Shown: positions 44,144 through 52,827, counted from the first letter of the stretch. The stretch: 64,000 nucleotides of DNA from Acidimicrobiaceae bacterium (GCA_027306605.1 DAHUZK010000078.1:92856-156855), one strand, 5' to 3'. Notes: a model not told the origin generated them from the letters alone. Numbers and translations are program-made.

Positions 44144-44744
44144 GCGCGCCACCCGCATCGGGATCATGGGGGGCACCTTCGACCCTCCCCACCTCGGTCA
44201 CGTCGCCGCGGCCAAGGCGGTGCTCGAACGCCTCTCGCTGTCGCGCCTCCTGCTCGTGGTGGCCAACGACCCCTGGCAGAAGTCGGGGACGCGCCCGGTC
44301 TCGCCGGCCGAGGACCGCTTCGCCCTGACCGAAGCGCTGGCCGCCGAGGTCCCCGGGGCGGAGGCCAGCCGCATCGAGATCGACCGGGGTGGTCCGAGCT
44401 ACTCGGTGGACACCGCCGAGGAGATCCTGGCGAGAGAGGGCGGCGACCACCCCGTCGAGCTGTACCTGGTGGTGGGGGCCGACCTGGTGCCCGAGCTCGG
44501 GACCTGGCACCGACCCGAGGACCTGCGCCGGCTGGTCACCCTGGCCGTGGTGTCCCGCCCCGTGCCGGGCACCACCCCTGCCGTGCCGGAGGGCTGGCGG
44601 GTCGAGTGGATCGACGGGCCCCAGGTCCCGATCTCCAGCTCGGAGGTCCGCCGGCGACTGGCCCGGGGTGTCCCTGTGGACGACCAGGTGCCGAAATCGG
44701 TGATCCGTTGCATCGAGCGTCGCGGTCTGTACGCTGTCCTTTGA
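44130..44744 (+). CDS. nadD: Nicotinate-nucleotide adenylyltransferase
   Basis: The 204-residue enzyme makes deamido-NAD from nicotinate mononucleotide and ATP. It has GIMGGTFDPPHLGHV near residue 11, whose HxGH is catalytic, and the late ISSSEVRRRLARG motif near residue 170. TTG 44130 was chosen because it gives the normal lead-in RATRIGIMGGTFDP; the first ATG (44166) would delete part of the first strand. The start lies inside the 3' end of the LLM gene. The downstream order nadD-(small membrane protein)-rsfS is typical of actinobacteria. Confidence 0.93.
   Translation: MPAPERATRIGIMGGTFDPPHLGHVAAAKAVLERLSLSRLLLVVANDPWQKSGTRPVSPAEDRFALTEALAAEVPGAEASRIEIDRGGPSYSVDTAEEILAREGGDHPVELYLVVGADLVPELGTWHRPEDLRRLVTLAVVSRPVPGTTPAVPEGWRVEWIDGPQVPISSSEVRRRLARGVPVDDQVPKSVIRCIERRGLYAVL
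44730..44735 (+). promoter_or_regulatory. -10 box ahead of the Pro-rich protein gene
   Basis: TACGCT ends 9 bases before ATG 44745, inside the last codons of nadD. Confidence 0.42.
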
Positions 44745-45164
44745 ATGAGCGCCACACCGGCGAGGACGAAGGTGTCGGGCGGTCCCCGCGCGGGCGCCGG
44801 CGCGACGGGCAACCGCCGCCGCCGTGCCCGAGCCGCCGTGTCGACGCCCGCCGTGTCCACGGTCACCATGCCCCCGGCCACCATGCCCACGCCGGCCCTG
44901 TCGCCGTCTCCACCGGCGCCGGCCGCCCCACCCGCGCCCGCACCGGCGCCGGCTCATCCGCCAACACCGGCGGCGGCAGCCACCCGGGTCTCCACCGAGC
45001 CGGCGCGGGACCAACCCGAATCGGCACTCGCCCCACGCCGGGCGGATCGGCGTGCGGCGCAGAAGCTGGCGCGGCGGTCGCAACAGCGTTGGGCCATCGC
45101 CGGATGCTCCATCCTGGCGGCGACCTTCGGACTCACGGTAGGGATCTTGGACGTCCTCCATTGA
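44745..45164 (+). CDS. Pro/Ala-rich protein with C-terminal membrane anchor, hypothetical
   Basis: The 139-residue product has no recognisable family. About 85 residues are Ala, Pro, Thr and Ser, including a (PAPA)-type stretch near residues 55-75. A basic segment RRADRRAAQKLARRSQQR follows, and a hydrophobic helix near residues 115-137 reaches the C-terminus. The layout suggests a tail-anchored protein. The slot between nadD and rsfS often holds an LCP-family wall ligase in actinobacteria; no LCP domain is present here. ATG 44745 directly follows the nadD stop and the stop overlaps the rsfS start. Confidence 0.7.
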   Translation: MSATPARTKVSGGPRAGAGATGNRRRRARAAVSTPAVSTVTMPPATMPTPALSPSPPAPAAPPAPAPAPAHPPTPAAAATRVSTEPARDQPESALAPRRADRRAAQKLARRSQQRWAIAGCSILAATFGLTVGILDVLH

Positions 45165-45550
45165 GCGCGAGGTTGGACGTGCACGTCCAGCTGCCCCCGC
45201 CCGCGGTCACCGCAGCGGAGTCGGCGGACGCGAAACTGGGCCACGACACCGTCGTGCTCGCCATGACCGAGCTGCTGGGCGTCGTCGATGCCTTCGTCAT
45301 CACGAGCGCGTCCAACCGGCGTCACGTGCGGACCCTGGTGGAGGAGATCGAGCGCGGGGTGAAGGAGGCGCACGGCCTGTCGCCGACGCGCACCGAAGGG
45401 TTGCAGGACGCGACCTGGGTGCTCATGGACTACGGCGACTTCATCGCGCACGTCTTCCTCCAGGAGGCTCGCGACTTCTACGACCTCGAGCACCTCTGGG
45501 CCGGAGCGCCCCGCGTGTCCTGGCGCCACGACGTCGAGCACGCCGGCTGA
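45161..45550 (+). CDS. rsfS: Ribosomal silencing factor RsfS
   Basis: The 129-residue protein blocks subunit joining by binding L14 during starvation. It shows the RsfS core: DTVVLAMTELLGVVDAFVITSASNRRHVRTL near residues 27-57, then GLQDATWVLMDYGDFIAHVFLQEARDFYDLEHLW, which is the conserved C-terminal part. TTG 45161 overlaps the stop of the preceding gene. TTG 45173 or GTG 45179 are alternatives and would remove four or six residues. It ends a nadD-containing run and converges with the lpqB-like gene. Confidence 0.94.
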   Translation: MSARLDVHVQLPPPAVTAAESADAKLGHDTVVLAMTELLGVVDAFVITSASNRRHVRTLVEEIERGVKEAHGLSPTRTEGLQDATWVLMDYGDFIAHVFLQEARDFYDLEHLWAGAPRVSWRHDVEHAG

Positions 45551-45578
45551 CCCGGCGGCGCCTCGGGGCGGGGTCGGG

Positions 45579-46202
45579 TCAGGGCACGGGGCCGCTGAGG
45601 AACTGGAGCTGGTAGACCGGTCCGGCCACCACCGAGCCGTTGGCGATGGGCACGCTGAGATGCTGGCCCTCGATCTGGAACAGGACACCGGTGAGCGGGC
45701 CGACCTCGTTGGCCACCGTCGACACGATCTGCCCCACCGCCAGCTCCGTGTTGATGCCGGTGATCTCGCCGAAGGTACTGCTCAGGTTGACGGTGACGAC
45801 GTTTGCGGTCGGTTGCGACACGTCGAGCACCCTCACGTTGCTCGGGATGGCGGTGGAGATCCCGTTGGCGGTGTCGCTGACGGTGGGCCCTTCCAGCAGC
45901 GCCTTGATCACGTCGATGAGCGGGGCCGGGGGTCGGACGAGGCGCGAGGCGGGAACCAGGTGGTCGCTGGTGTCGAGGAAGAACACCTTCACCGGCACGA
46001 ACGACGAGGCATTGGGCTGGGTGGTCGTCGTCGTGGAGGAGTGGGGATCCATCAGGTTGAAGGGCACCTTGGACCGGGCGATCGTGCTGGGCGTCCCCTG
46101 CGTCGGGATGGCGCAGCCGGATGCGCCGCCGGCGAGGAGGCACGCGAGGGAAACGGCGAGCAGAGGGTGTCGCAGGTGTCGCAGGCGTCGCAGGCGTGTC
46201 AC
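45579..46202 (-). CDS. GerMN-domain lipoprotein, short LpqB-like
   Basis: The 207-residue lipoprotein has a basic N-terminus, a hydrophobic signal and a lipobox LAGGASGC whose Cys is near residue 30. A GerMN domain follows (about residues 70-200), with the VKVFFLDTSDHLVPASR and VDVIKALLEGPT-like strands. Canonical LpqB proteins downstream of mtrAB are near 580 residues with a beta-propeller after GerMN; that part is missing here. LpqB modulates the MtrB sensor from outside the membrane. GTG 46202 overlaps the mtrB stop by three bases, giving the mtrA-mtrB-lpqB order. Confidence 0.87.
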   Translation of the reverse strand: MTRLRRLRHLRHPLLAVSLACLLAGGASGCAIPTQGTPSTIARSKVPFNLMDPHSSTTTTTQPNASSFVPVKVFFLDTSDHLVPASRLVRPPAPLIDVIKALLEGPTVSDTANGISTAIPSNVRVLDVSQPTANVVTVNLSSTFGEITGINTELAVGQIVSTVANEVGPLTGVLFQIEGQHLSVPIANGSVVAGPVYQLQFLSGPVP

Positions 46203-47683
46203 TCGAGCCCCCCCGCACGGCTGGGCTCGTCGGCGGGGTCCTCGGCCTCGGAGAGCACCGGGAGCGTCAGGACGAAACGGGCTCCACCGGCCGGCGAGGA
46301 TTCCACGCGCACGTCGCCCTGCATGACGTGCATGTGCTCCGCCACGAGGGCCAGCCCCAAACCGGTCCCGGTCCCGGTCCCGCGGCGCCCGGCGGCCGAG
46401 CCTCGGTAGAAGCGCTCGAAGATCTTGAGGCGCTCCATCGGATCGATGCCGGGGCCCGCATCGTCGACCGCCACCTCGACGTGCCCGTCCGCCCCCGGCT
46501 CGACGAGGATCTCGGTGACCCCGCCGCCGTAGTGGTCGGCGTTCTCCATGAGGTTCACCATCACCCGCTCGAACCGCCGCTTGTCGACGCCCACCCTCCA
46601 GCTGCGCACGGCGGGGTCGATGCGCACCCCCGGGGGGCCGCCCGCACCGTTGCCGGCCGAACCATTGCGGGCCGCGGCACTCCCGGACCGGTGGCCGTCC
46701 ATGTGGCCGAAGCCCGCCTCCACCGAGCGCTGCACGAGCTCGGAGACGTCGACCTCCTCGAGGAACACGTCGACCGAGCCGGCGTCGGCGCGGGACATCT
46801 CGAGCAGATCGCCCACCATGCGCTGGAAGCGGTGGAGGTCGTCGCTCAGCAGCTGCAGGGCGCGCTGGGAGCGGGGGGGCAGCTCGTCCCGATCGGCTTC
46901 GAGGACCTCGAGCGAGGCGGCCAGCGTGGTGAGGGGCGAGCGCAGCTCGTGGCTCACGTCGGAGTTGAAGCGGGCCTCCCGCTCGATGCGCTCCTGGAGC
47001 TGGTCGACCATGGCGTTGAAGGAGAGGGTCAGACCCTCGAGGTCGGGGTCGGCGTCGTCCTCGGCGAGCCGGGTGTCCAGCTCGCCGCCGGCGATGGCAC
47101 CGGCGGCCCGCGACACGTCGGCCAGCGGCCGCAACAGGCGCACGCTGGCGAAGCGTCCGAGCGCGACGCCGAGCACGGTCGTCACCACGCCGGCCACGAG
47201 CAGCGTCAACCCCAGGACGCGCAGGGTGTGGTCGAGGTCCGAGAGATCGAACACCTCGAAGTAGACGGCCCGCACCGAGGGGATGGGCACCCCGACCGCG
47301 AACTCGGCCGTGCCCTGCCCGGTGCGGTAGGTCTGGGTGGCCGCGGTCCCGGCCAGCGCGTCCCTGCGCAGCTGGAGCGGGATGGAGGAGGCGTTCTCCG
47401 ACAGCGAGGACACGTAGTACTTGGCCCCGTGGTAGAGGACCGAATGGGCATCGGAGCCGGCGTCGATGTTGGTCAGGAGCGTGACGTACCCGGTGGTGCC
47501 CAGCTGCAGCTGCGTGCGGACGAGGACGGCGTTGTTGAAGGCCTGGTGCTGCGCGGCCGACTCGCGCCCGGCCAGGAGGAAGTGACGGACCGTGAAGTAG
47601 GACAGCCCACCCAGCAGGATCGACAGCAGCAGCGCCCCCAGACCGAAGACGGCCGTGATGCGGGCACCGATGCCCAGCCTCAC
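46199..47683 (-). CDS. mtrB: Sensor histidine kinase, MtrB-like
   Basis: The 494-residue membrane kinase has a first helix at residues 8-30, an extracytosolic sensor region of about 120 residues, and a second helix near 150-175. A HAMP domain follows, then the H-box SDVSHELRSPLTTL near residue 240. The ATPase domain has the N-box NLMENADHY, DAGPGID and GTGTGLGLAL. It should phosphorylate the MtrA-like regulator encoded one base upstream. In mycobacteria MtrAB governs cell division and envelope genes. GTG 47683 is used. The assignment to MtrB rests on gene order and domains. Confidence 0.9.
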   Translation of the reverse strand: MRLGIGARITAVFGLGALLLSILLGGLSYFTVRHFLLAGRESAAQHQAFNNAVLVRTQLQLGTTGYVTLLTNIDAGSDAHSVLYHGAKYYVSSLSENASSIPLQLRRDALAGTAATQTYRTGQGTAEFAVGVPIPSVRAVYFEVFDLSDLDHTLRVLGLTLLVAGVVTTVLGVALGRFASVRLLRPLADVSRAAGAIAGGELDTRLAEDDADPDLEGLTLSFNAMVDQLQERIEREARFNSDVSHELRSPLTTLAASLEVLEADRDELPPRSQRALQLLSDDLHRFQRMVGDLLEMSRADAGSVDVFLEEVDVSELVQRSVEAGFGHMDGHRSGSAAARNGSAGNGAGGPPGVRIDPAVRSWRVGVDKRRFERVMVNLMENADHYGGGVTEILVEPGADGHVEVAVDDAGPGIDPMERLKIFERFYRGSAAGRRGTGTGTGLGLALVAEHMHVMQGDVRVESSPAGGARFVLTLPVLSEAEDPADEPSRAGGLE

Positions 47684-47684
47684 G

Positions 47685-48368
47685 TCAAGGAACCAGCTTG
47701 TAGCCCATGCCCCTGACGGTGAGTATGTGCTGGGGAACGGCCGGGTCCGCCTCGACCTTGGTGCGCAGCCGCCGGATGTGCACGTCGACGAGCCGGCCGT
47801 CGCCGAAGTAGTCGTAGCCCCAGACCCGGTCGAGCAGCTGCTCGCGGCTGAGGACCTTGTTGGGGCTGGCCGCCAGCTCGCACAGGAGGCGGAACTCGGT
47901 GCGGGTGCAGTGCACGTCGTCGCCGTTGAGCCGGCGCAGGGCGCCCTGCTCGGGCAGGAGCTGGAGGTCGCCGAAGGTGAGCGCTCCGGGCTCCTCCTCG
48001 GCGGGGCGGGCGCGCCGCAACAGGGCCCGGATGCGTGCCGCCAGTTCCTTGGCGACGAAGGGCTTGGTCACGTAGTCGTCCGCCCCGGCCTCCAGACCGG
48101 CCACGACGTCGTGGGTGTCCGAGCGGGCGGTGACGATGATGATCGGCACGGCGCTGCTGCGCCGCAGGGCCCGGCAGCACTCGAAGCCGTCCATGCCCGG
48201 CAGCATGAGGTCGATCAGGGCCACGTCGGGCGCAGCCTCGACGAAGAGGTCGAGACCTTCCTCCCCGCTGGCGGCGTCCCGTACCTCGTACCCCTCGCCC
48301 TCCAGGGCGAGCCGCATGGAGGACCGGATCCGCTCATCGTCCTCGACGACCAGAATGCGCCCGCTCAT
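47685..48368 (-). CDS. mtrA: Response regulator, MtrA-like (OmpR/PhoB family)
   Basis: The 227-residue regulator has a receiver domain with the acidic pair Asp10-Asp11, phospho-acceptor Asp53 in LIDLMLPGMDG and the conserved lysine in VTKPF. A C-terminal winged helix follows (LTRTEFRLL-type region, then SREQLLDRVWGYDYFGDGRLVDVHIRRLRTK). This matches MtrA closely in the recognition-helix region. ATG 48368 is preferred; a TTG lies directly before it. It lies 28 bases downstream of a solute-binding protein gene on the same strand, which may be co-transcribed. Confidence 0.93.
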   Translation of the reverse strand: MSGRILVVEDDERIRSSMRLALEGEGYEVRDAASGEEGLDLFVEAAPDVALIDLMLPGMDGFECCRALRRSSAVPIIIVTARSDTHDVVAGLEAGADDYVTKPFVAKELAARIRALLRRARPAEEEPGALTFGDLQLLPEQGALRRLNGDDVHCTRTEFRLLCELAASPNKVLSREQLLDRVWGYDYFGDGRLVDVHIRRLRTKVEADPAVPQHILTVRGMGYKLVP

Positions 48369-48396
48369 CAACCTCTATTCAACCCTGTCGGCCGGA

Positions 48397-50058
48397 TCAG
48401 CTGATCCAGATCTGCGTCGGCCAGATCGACCCCCCGATCATGCCGTATGCCGGCTGGCCCTGCGGCGTGGTGGGGTTGTTGAAGTTCTGGACGGTGGGGC
48501 TGCCGATGACCGCCCACACGGCGCGGTCGGTCCACAGGTAGGGCAGGTCCAGGGCCAGGCGCTTGTTGACGGTCTGGTAGGCGGTGGCGCGCACCTGCTT
48601 GTCCGTGCTCTGGCGTCCCGTGAGCAACGCCTGTTCGATCTTGGGGTCGGCGTTGCGCGCCATGTTGATCGACAGGGGACCGTTGCTGACCGTGGTCGTG
48701 CTCCAGAAGATGTAGTTGAGGTCCGGGTCGACCGCCCCGAACTGGCGCCAGCCGACGGCCTGGTACTTGCCCGCCAGCGCGGTGTTGATGAGCTGGTTCT
48801 GCTGGACGTTCGTGGTCTTGACCTTGAAGCCCACCGCCTGCCACGCCTGCTGGAGGTAACTGGCCGCCCGCAGGGAGGCCGGGCCCGTGGTCGTGCCGTA
48901 GGTGAAGCTGATCGGGCCGCCGTTGGCCTTGGCCGCCTCGTTGAGGAGCTTCTTGGCCTGCGACGGGTTGTACTTCGGGTAGTTGGTCTTCGAGTAGTAG
49001 GGCGAGCCGGGGGTGAACAGGCCGCCGCTCACGGGGAGCACGCCCTCGTCGATGACCTTGGAGTACTGGTTGCGGTTCACGGCCATGGCGGCGGCCAGCC
49101 GCACCTTCGGGTCGTTGAACGGCTTGGCCAGGCAGTTGATCTGGGAGCAGAACATGTCCGGCTCGCCCGCCACGTGCTGGGAGTCGTCGATGTACGAGTA
49201 GCTCCTGTTGCCTCGGAACTCGGTGATGTTCTGGGGCGTGCTCGTGACCATCAGGTCGATCGTCCCCGTCTTGAGCGCCTCGGCCCGCGCCGTCTCGTCG
49301 GGGATCGGCTTGTAGGTGATCTGCGAGAGGTAGGGCAAGCCCTTGCGCCAGTAGTTGGGGTTGGCCGTGGCCGTGAAATGTGAGTTGGGGATCCACTCCT
49401 TGAAGACGAAGGGCCCGGTACCCACCGGGTGCGACGTGCCGTTGGGGTTGGCCAGCATCGACGGGGCGACGACGTAGGCGATCTGCCCGCCGATGCCGCC
49501 GGCGAGGTAGAAGGGGAAGGGCACCCAGGGCAGCTTGAACGAGATGGTGACCGAGAGCGGGCCCGTCTGGGTGATCGACTTCAGCGTCGGGTTGATCACG
49601 ATCCCGGTGAGCACGGACTTCTGGTGCGCCTGGAAGTTGGTGAGCAGGGCGGCACCGTCGCAGGGGGTCCCGTCGTGGAAGACGAGGCCCGAGCGCAAGG
49701 TGACCTCCCACGATGAATAGTCGGAGTTCGGCACCACCGACTGGGCCAGGTACGGGGTCCAGTCACCGTTGGCCGTGATGATGGTGAGCGGGTCGAAGAC
49801 GGTGCGGGCGTACATCACGCCGACCTCGTCGAAGCGGGCCTGGGTGGGGTCGAAACCCTGCTCCTCGGCGTCCACGCCGAAGACCAGCGAGCCGCCCTTC
49901 TTGGGCTTCTGCTTGCTGACCCCGTTGCGCCCGGGGCCGTTGGTGACGGCGCCGGCGATGTCGTCCCAGCCGGTGCCGAGTGCCGAGGCTCCGGCGATAC
50001 CCGCTGCGGCCGCCGCGCCGCCGGCGAGCAGCGAACGACGATCGAATCTCGAACCCAT
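48397..50058 (-). CDS. ABC transporter substrate-binding protein, peptide/nickel type (family 5)
   Basis: The 553-residue exported protein has a twin-arginine-like signal (DRRSLLAGGAAAAAGIAGAS) and then the SBP family 5 core. Signs are GSLVFGVDAEEQGFDPTQA, YLAQSVVPNSDYSSWEVTLRSG-like strand, VGTGPFVFKEW and a late AVDPDLNYIFWS region. It lacks a lipobox cysteine, so it may be a free or Tat-exported binder. No permease or ATPase gene is nearby, so it is an orphan component. ATG 50058 follows GGAGGG at 5 bases; an in-frame ATG lies 12 bases upstream. It directly precedes mtrA. Confidence 0.92.
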   Translation of the reverse strand: MGSRFDRRSLLAGGAAAAAGIAGASALGTGWDDIAGAVTNGPGRNGVSKQKPKKGGSLVFGVDAEEQGFDPTQARFDEVGVMYARTVFDPLTIITANGDWTPYLAQSVVPNSDYSSWEVTLRSGLVFHDGTPCDGAALLTNFQAHQKSVLTGIVINPTLKSITQTGPLSVTISFKLPWVPFPFYLAGGIGGQIAYVVAPSMLANPNGTSHPVGTGPFVFKEWIPNSHFTATANPNYWRKGLPYLSQITYKPIPDETARAEALKTGTIDLMVTSTPQNITEFRGNRSYSYIDDSQHVAGEPDMFCSQINCLAKPFNDPKVRLAAAMAVNRNQYSKVIDEGVLPVSGGLFTPGSPYYSKTNYPKYNPSQAKKLLNEAAKANGGPISFTYGTTTGPASLRAASYLQQAWQAVGFKVKTTNVQQNQLINTALAGKYQAVGWRQFGAVDPDLNYIFWSTTTVSNGPLSINMARNADPKIEQALLTGRQSTDKQVRATAYQTVNKRLALDLPYLWTDRAVWAVIGSPTVQNFNNPTTPQGQPAYGMIGGSIWPTQIWIS

Positions 50059-50133
50059 CGGTCCCTCCATTTCGCGAACCCAGCGGACCCCCCGGGGGTT
50101 CGGAGGGTGACGATAGTTCCCAGGAGGAGCACA

Positions 50134-51027
50134 GTGGGGGCGATACCGTGGGGCGCCATGGCTCCCGTGGGTCCGGACTGGGACCTGACCGGCTTCTCGG
50201 CCTGGCTCGGCGGCCGCGCCGCCGCCACGCGCACGGCCTACCGGAGCGACGTGCGCGCCTTCGCGCAGTGGATGGCACGCGGTGACGTGCACCGGCCCGA
50301 GGAGGTCGACCGGCTACACCTCCGCCGCTACCTGGCCTCGCTCGGCACGCGCCGGCTGGCCCGGGCCACCGTGGCCCGCAAGGCCGCCGCCCTGCGCTGC
50401 TACTTCTCGTGGCTGACGAGGCAGGGCCGCCTCGAGGCCGACCCGGCCCGGGCCCTGCGCGCCCCGTCGGGCGGTGGCCGCCTGCCGCGCGTCCTCTCGG
50501 CGGGCGAGATCGACGCCCTCCTCGACGTCCCCGGAGAGGGGGCGCTGGACCGGCGCGACGCCGCCGTGCTCGAGCTCTTGTACGCCGCCGGTCTGCGCGT
50601 GTCGGAGCTGTGCGGTCTGGACCGCGGCGACGTCGACCGGCGCGCGCGGACCGTCACGGTTCTCGGCAAGGGCGGCAAGCAGCGCCGGGTGCCCGTGCAC
50701 GACACCGCCGTCGCCGCGCTGTCGGCCTGGCTCGAGGGCGGCCGCGACGACATGGCCGGACCGTCCGAGGCGGTGTTCGTGAACCAGCGCGGCTCCCGGC
50801 TCGGGCCCCGCGACGTGCGCCGCATCATCGACCGGCGGGCTGCCTCGCCCACCCACCCCCATGCCCTGCGCCACACCTACGCCACGCACCTGCTCGACGG
50901 TGGCGCCGACCTGCGGGTGGTCCAGGAGCTGCTGGGCCACGCCAGCCTGGCCACCACCCAGGTCTACACGCACGTCAGCAAGGAGCGCCTGCGCGCCGTG
51001 TACGAGGAGACCCACCCCCGGGCCTGA
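50134..51027 (+). CDS. xerC: Tyrosine recombinase XerC/XerD type
   Basis: The 297-residue recombinase has a SAM-like N-terminal DNA-binding domain and the catalytic residues of the family: Arg in GLRVSELCGL, Lys in GKGGKQRRVP, His-x2-Arg in HALRHTYATHLL, His in LGHASLATTQ and the nucleophile in VYTHVSKERLR. It should resolve chromosome dimers at dif. Position just before rpsB matches xerC in mycobacteria. GTG 50134 follows AGGAGG by 6 bases; ATG 50158 is an alternative that would remove eight residues. It is divergent from the solute-binding protein gene. Confidence 0.9.
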   Translation: MGAIPWGAMAPVGPDWDLTGFSAWLGGRAAATRTAYRSDVRAFAQWMARGDVHRPEEVDRLHLRRYLASLGTRRLARATVARKAAALRCYFSWLTRQGRLEADPARALRAPSGGGRLPRVLSAGEIDALLDVPGEGALDRRDAAVLELLYAAGLRVSELCGLDRGDVDRRARTVTVLGKGGKQRRVPVHDTAVAALSAWLEGGRDDMAGPSEAVFVNQRGSRLGPRDVRRIIDRRAASPTHPHALRHTYATHLLDGGADLRVVQELLGHASLATTQVYTHVSKERLRAVYEETHPRA

Positions 51028-51091
51028 CGACGCGACCGGCCGGCCCCGACGGCGAGACCACGCCCCGGGGCCCGACGTCGCACGGCGCGGC

Positions 51092-51097
51092 TAACAT
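51092..51097 (+). promoter_or_regulatory. -10 box of the rpsB operon
   Basis: TAACAT lies 120 bases before rpsB ATG 51218, predicting a leader of roughly 115 bases. No convincing -35 is seen. Confidence 0.45.
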
Positions 51098-51104
51098 GGC
51101 CCGG

Positions 51105-51178
51105 CCCACCAGGGAGGTGGGCGTCAGCACCCGAGACACCTGCCCGGGCGTGTTTCCACGGTCGCCTCTGCGGAGGCG
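51105..51178 (+). promoter_or_regulatory. Two-hairpin rpsB leader
   Basis: The leader has a 6-bp stem CCCACC/GGTGGG (51105-51110 with 51116-51121, loop AGGGA) and a second 6-bp stem CGCCTC/GAGGCG (51163-51168 with 51173-51178, loop TGCG). A ribosome site GGAGGA (51204-51209) precedes ATG 51218. Structured leaders that bind S2 control rpsB-tsf in other bacteria, but I cannot match this one to a known class. Confidence 0.45.
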
Positions 51179-51217
51179 CTGCGCCCGAGGACGACAACCG
51201 ACTGGAGGAACAACTCT

Positions 51218-52018
51218 ATGGCCGTCGTTTCCATGCGACAGCTGCTGGAGGCCGGGGTCCATTTCGGCCATCAGACGCGACGGTGGAACCCGAAGATGAA
51301 GCGCTTCATCCTGGGTGAGCGCAACGGGATCTACCTCATCGACCTGCGCAAGACGCTCGGGGGCATCGAATCCGCCTACTCCTTCGTCCGCGACCTCGTC
51401 GCCGACGGGGGCACCGTCCTCTTCGTCGGGACGAAGAAGCAGACCCAGGGTCCCGTCGCCGAGTACGCCGAGGCGTGCGGCATGCCCTACGTGAACCAGC
51501 GTTGGCTCGGGGGCATGCTGACCAACTTCGCCACGGTCTCGGCCCGGGTGAAGCGCATGCAGGAGCTGCGGGCCATGCAGGCGGCAGGCGATTTCGACGG
51601 CATGCCCAAGCGGGAGGCGCTCCAGCACCCCCGCGAGCTCGAGAAGCTGACCCGCAACCTCGGCGGCATTGCCGACCTGGCGCGGCTGCCCAGCGCCGTG
51701 TTCGTGATCGACACGAAGAAGGAGCACATCGCGGTGACCGAGGCGCGCAAGCTCGGGCTGCCGGTGGTGGCCGTGGTCGACACGAACTGCGATCCCGACG
51801 TGATCGACTACGTGATCCCGGGCAACGACGACGCCATCCGCGCCGGCACGTTGATGTGCCGGATCATGGCCGACGCCGTGGTCGAGGGCCGCTTCATCGC
51901 GGAGCACCGGCGCGCGGCGGCACCGCCGCAGGCCGAGGACGGCGGCGCCTCTCCGTCGCCCCGCCCGCGCCGGGCGCCGGCCGCGGCGGCGGCGCCGGCA
52001 CCGGTGGAGGTGGCCTGA
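51218..52018 (+). CDS. rpsB: Small subunit ribosomal protein uS2
   Basis: The 266-residue protein begins [20 protein letters not shown] after a short lead, with [18 protein letters not shown] and [14 protein letters not shown], all diagnostic of S2. PNAIFVID-type and [21 protein letters not shown] regions are intact. A short Ala/Pro-rich tail (about 25 residues) follows. ATG 51218 has GGAGGA at 8 bases. The gene starts a long run, rpsB-tsf-pyrH-frr-cdsA-dxr, and has a structured leader. Confidence 0.98.
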   Translation: MAVVSMRQLLEAGVHFGHQTRRWNPKMKRFILGERNGIYLIDLRKTLGGIESAYSFVRDLVADGGTVLFVGTKKQTQGPVAEYAEACGMPYVNQRWLGGMLTNFATVSARVKRMQELRAMQAAGDFDGMPKREALQHPRELEKLTRNLGGIADLARLPSAVFVIDTKKEHIAVTEARKLGLPVVAVVDTNCDPDVIDYVIPGNDDAIRAGTLMCRIMADAVVEGRFIAEHRRAAAPPQAEDGGASPSPRPRRAPAAAAAPAPVEVA

Positions 52019-52020
52019 CC

Positions 52021-52815
52021 GTGGCCGACTACACCGCCAAGGACGTGGCGGCCTTGCGGCAGATGACCGGCGCCGGGATGCTGGACTGCAAGCACGCGCT
52101 GGAGGACGCGGGGGGTGACGTGGACCAGGCAGCCCGGATCCTGCGAGAGAAGGGCCTGGCCGGCGCGGCGAAGCGCAGCGACCGCGAGGCCGCGGAGGGC
52201 GCCGTGGCCGTGGCGCGCAGCGGCGATGCCGCGGCCGTGGTCGAACTGCGCTGCGAGACCGACTTCGTCGCCAAGGCCGAGGAGTTCGTCGCTCTGGCCG
52301 ACGAGCTCGCCGCGCTGGTGGCCTCCAAGGGCGAGGACGCCACCGCAGAGCTGAACGAGGAGATCGACCGCCTGCGGGCAACGCTGAAGGAGAACATCTC
52401 CGTGGGCCGGGTGCGGCGGCTCGTGGCCGGGTCCGGGCAGGTCCTCGACACCTACCTGCACCGTCAGGCGGGCCGGGGCGTGAACGCCGTCGCCGTCGTG
52501 CTGGCCGGCGGCTCCGAGGAGCTGGCGCACGACGTCGCCGTCCACATCGCCTTCGCCAAGCCTGCCTATCTCAGCCGTGACGAGGTGCCCGAAGCCGACG
52601 TGGCCGCCGAGCGCGCCACGCTCGAGACGATCTCGCGCAACGAGGGCAAGCCCGAGGCGGCCCTGGGCAAGATCGTCGAGGGCCGCTTGAACGGATGGTT
52701 CAAGGAGCGCGTCCTGCTGGACCAGGCCTACGTGCGCGACGAGAAGCAGACGATCGTCGCGTTGCTCGGGCCGGCCACCATCGTCGCCTTCGCACAGGTC
52801 GTCATCGGCGCCTGA
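52021..52815 (+). CDS. tsf: Elongation factor Ts
   Basis: The 264-residue guanine-nucleotide exchange factor for EF-Tu has the N-terminal signature YTAKDVAALRQMTGAGMLDCK. VELRCETDFVAKAEEF, the TDFV contact with EF-Tu, lies near residue 77, and a dimerisation core follows. Length is near the E. coli form. It starts with GTG 52021, three bases after rpsB. The tail VIGA closes the gene 12 bases before pyrH. Confidence 0.98.
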   Translation: MADYTAKDVAALRQMTGAGMLDCKHALEDAGGDVDQAARILREKGLAGAAKRSDREAAEGAVAVARSGDAAAVVELRCETDFVAKAEEFVALADELAALVASKGEDATAELNEEIDRLRATLKENISVGRVRRLVAGSGQVLDTYLHRQAGRGVNAVAVVLAGGSEELAHDVAVHIAFAKPAYLSRDEVPEADVAAERATLETISRNEGKPEAALGKIVEGRLNGWFKERVLLDQAYVRDEKQTIVALLGPATIVAFAQVVIGA

Positions 52816-52827
52816 GGCGCTGCGATC

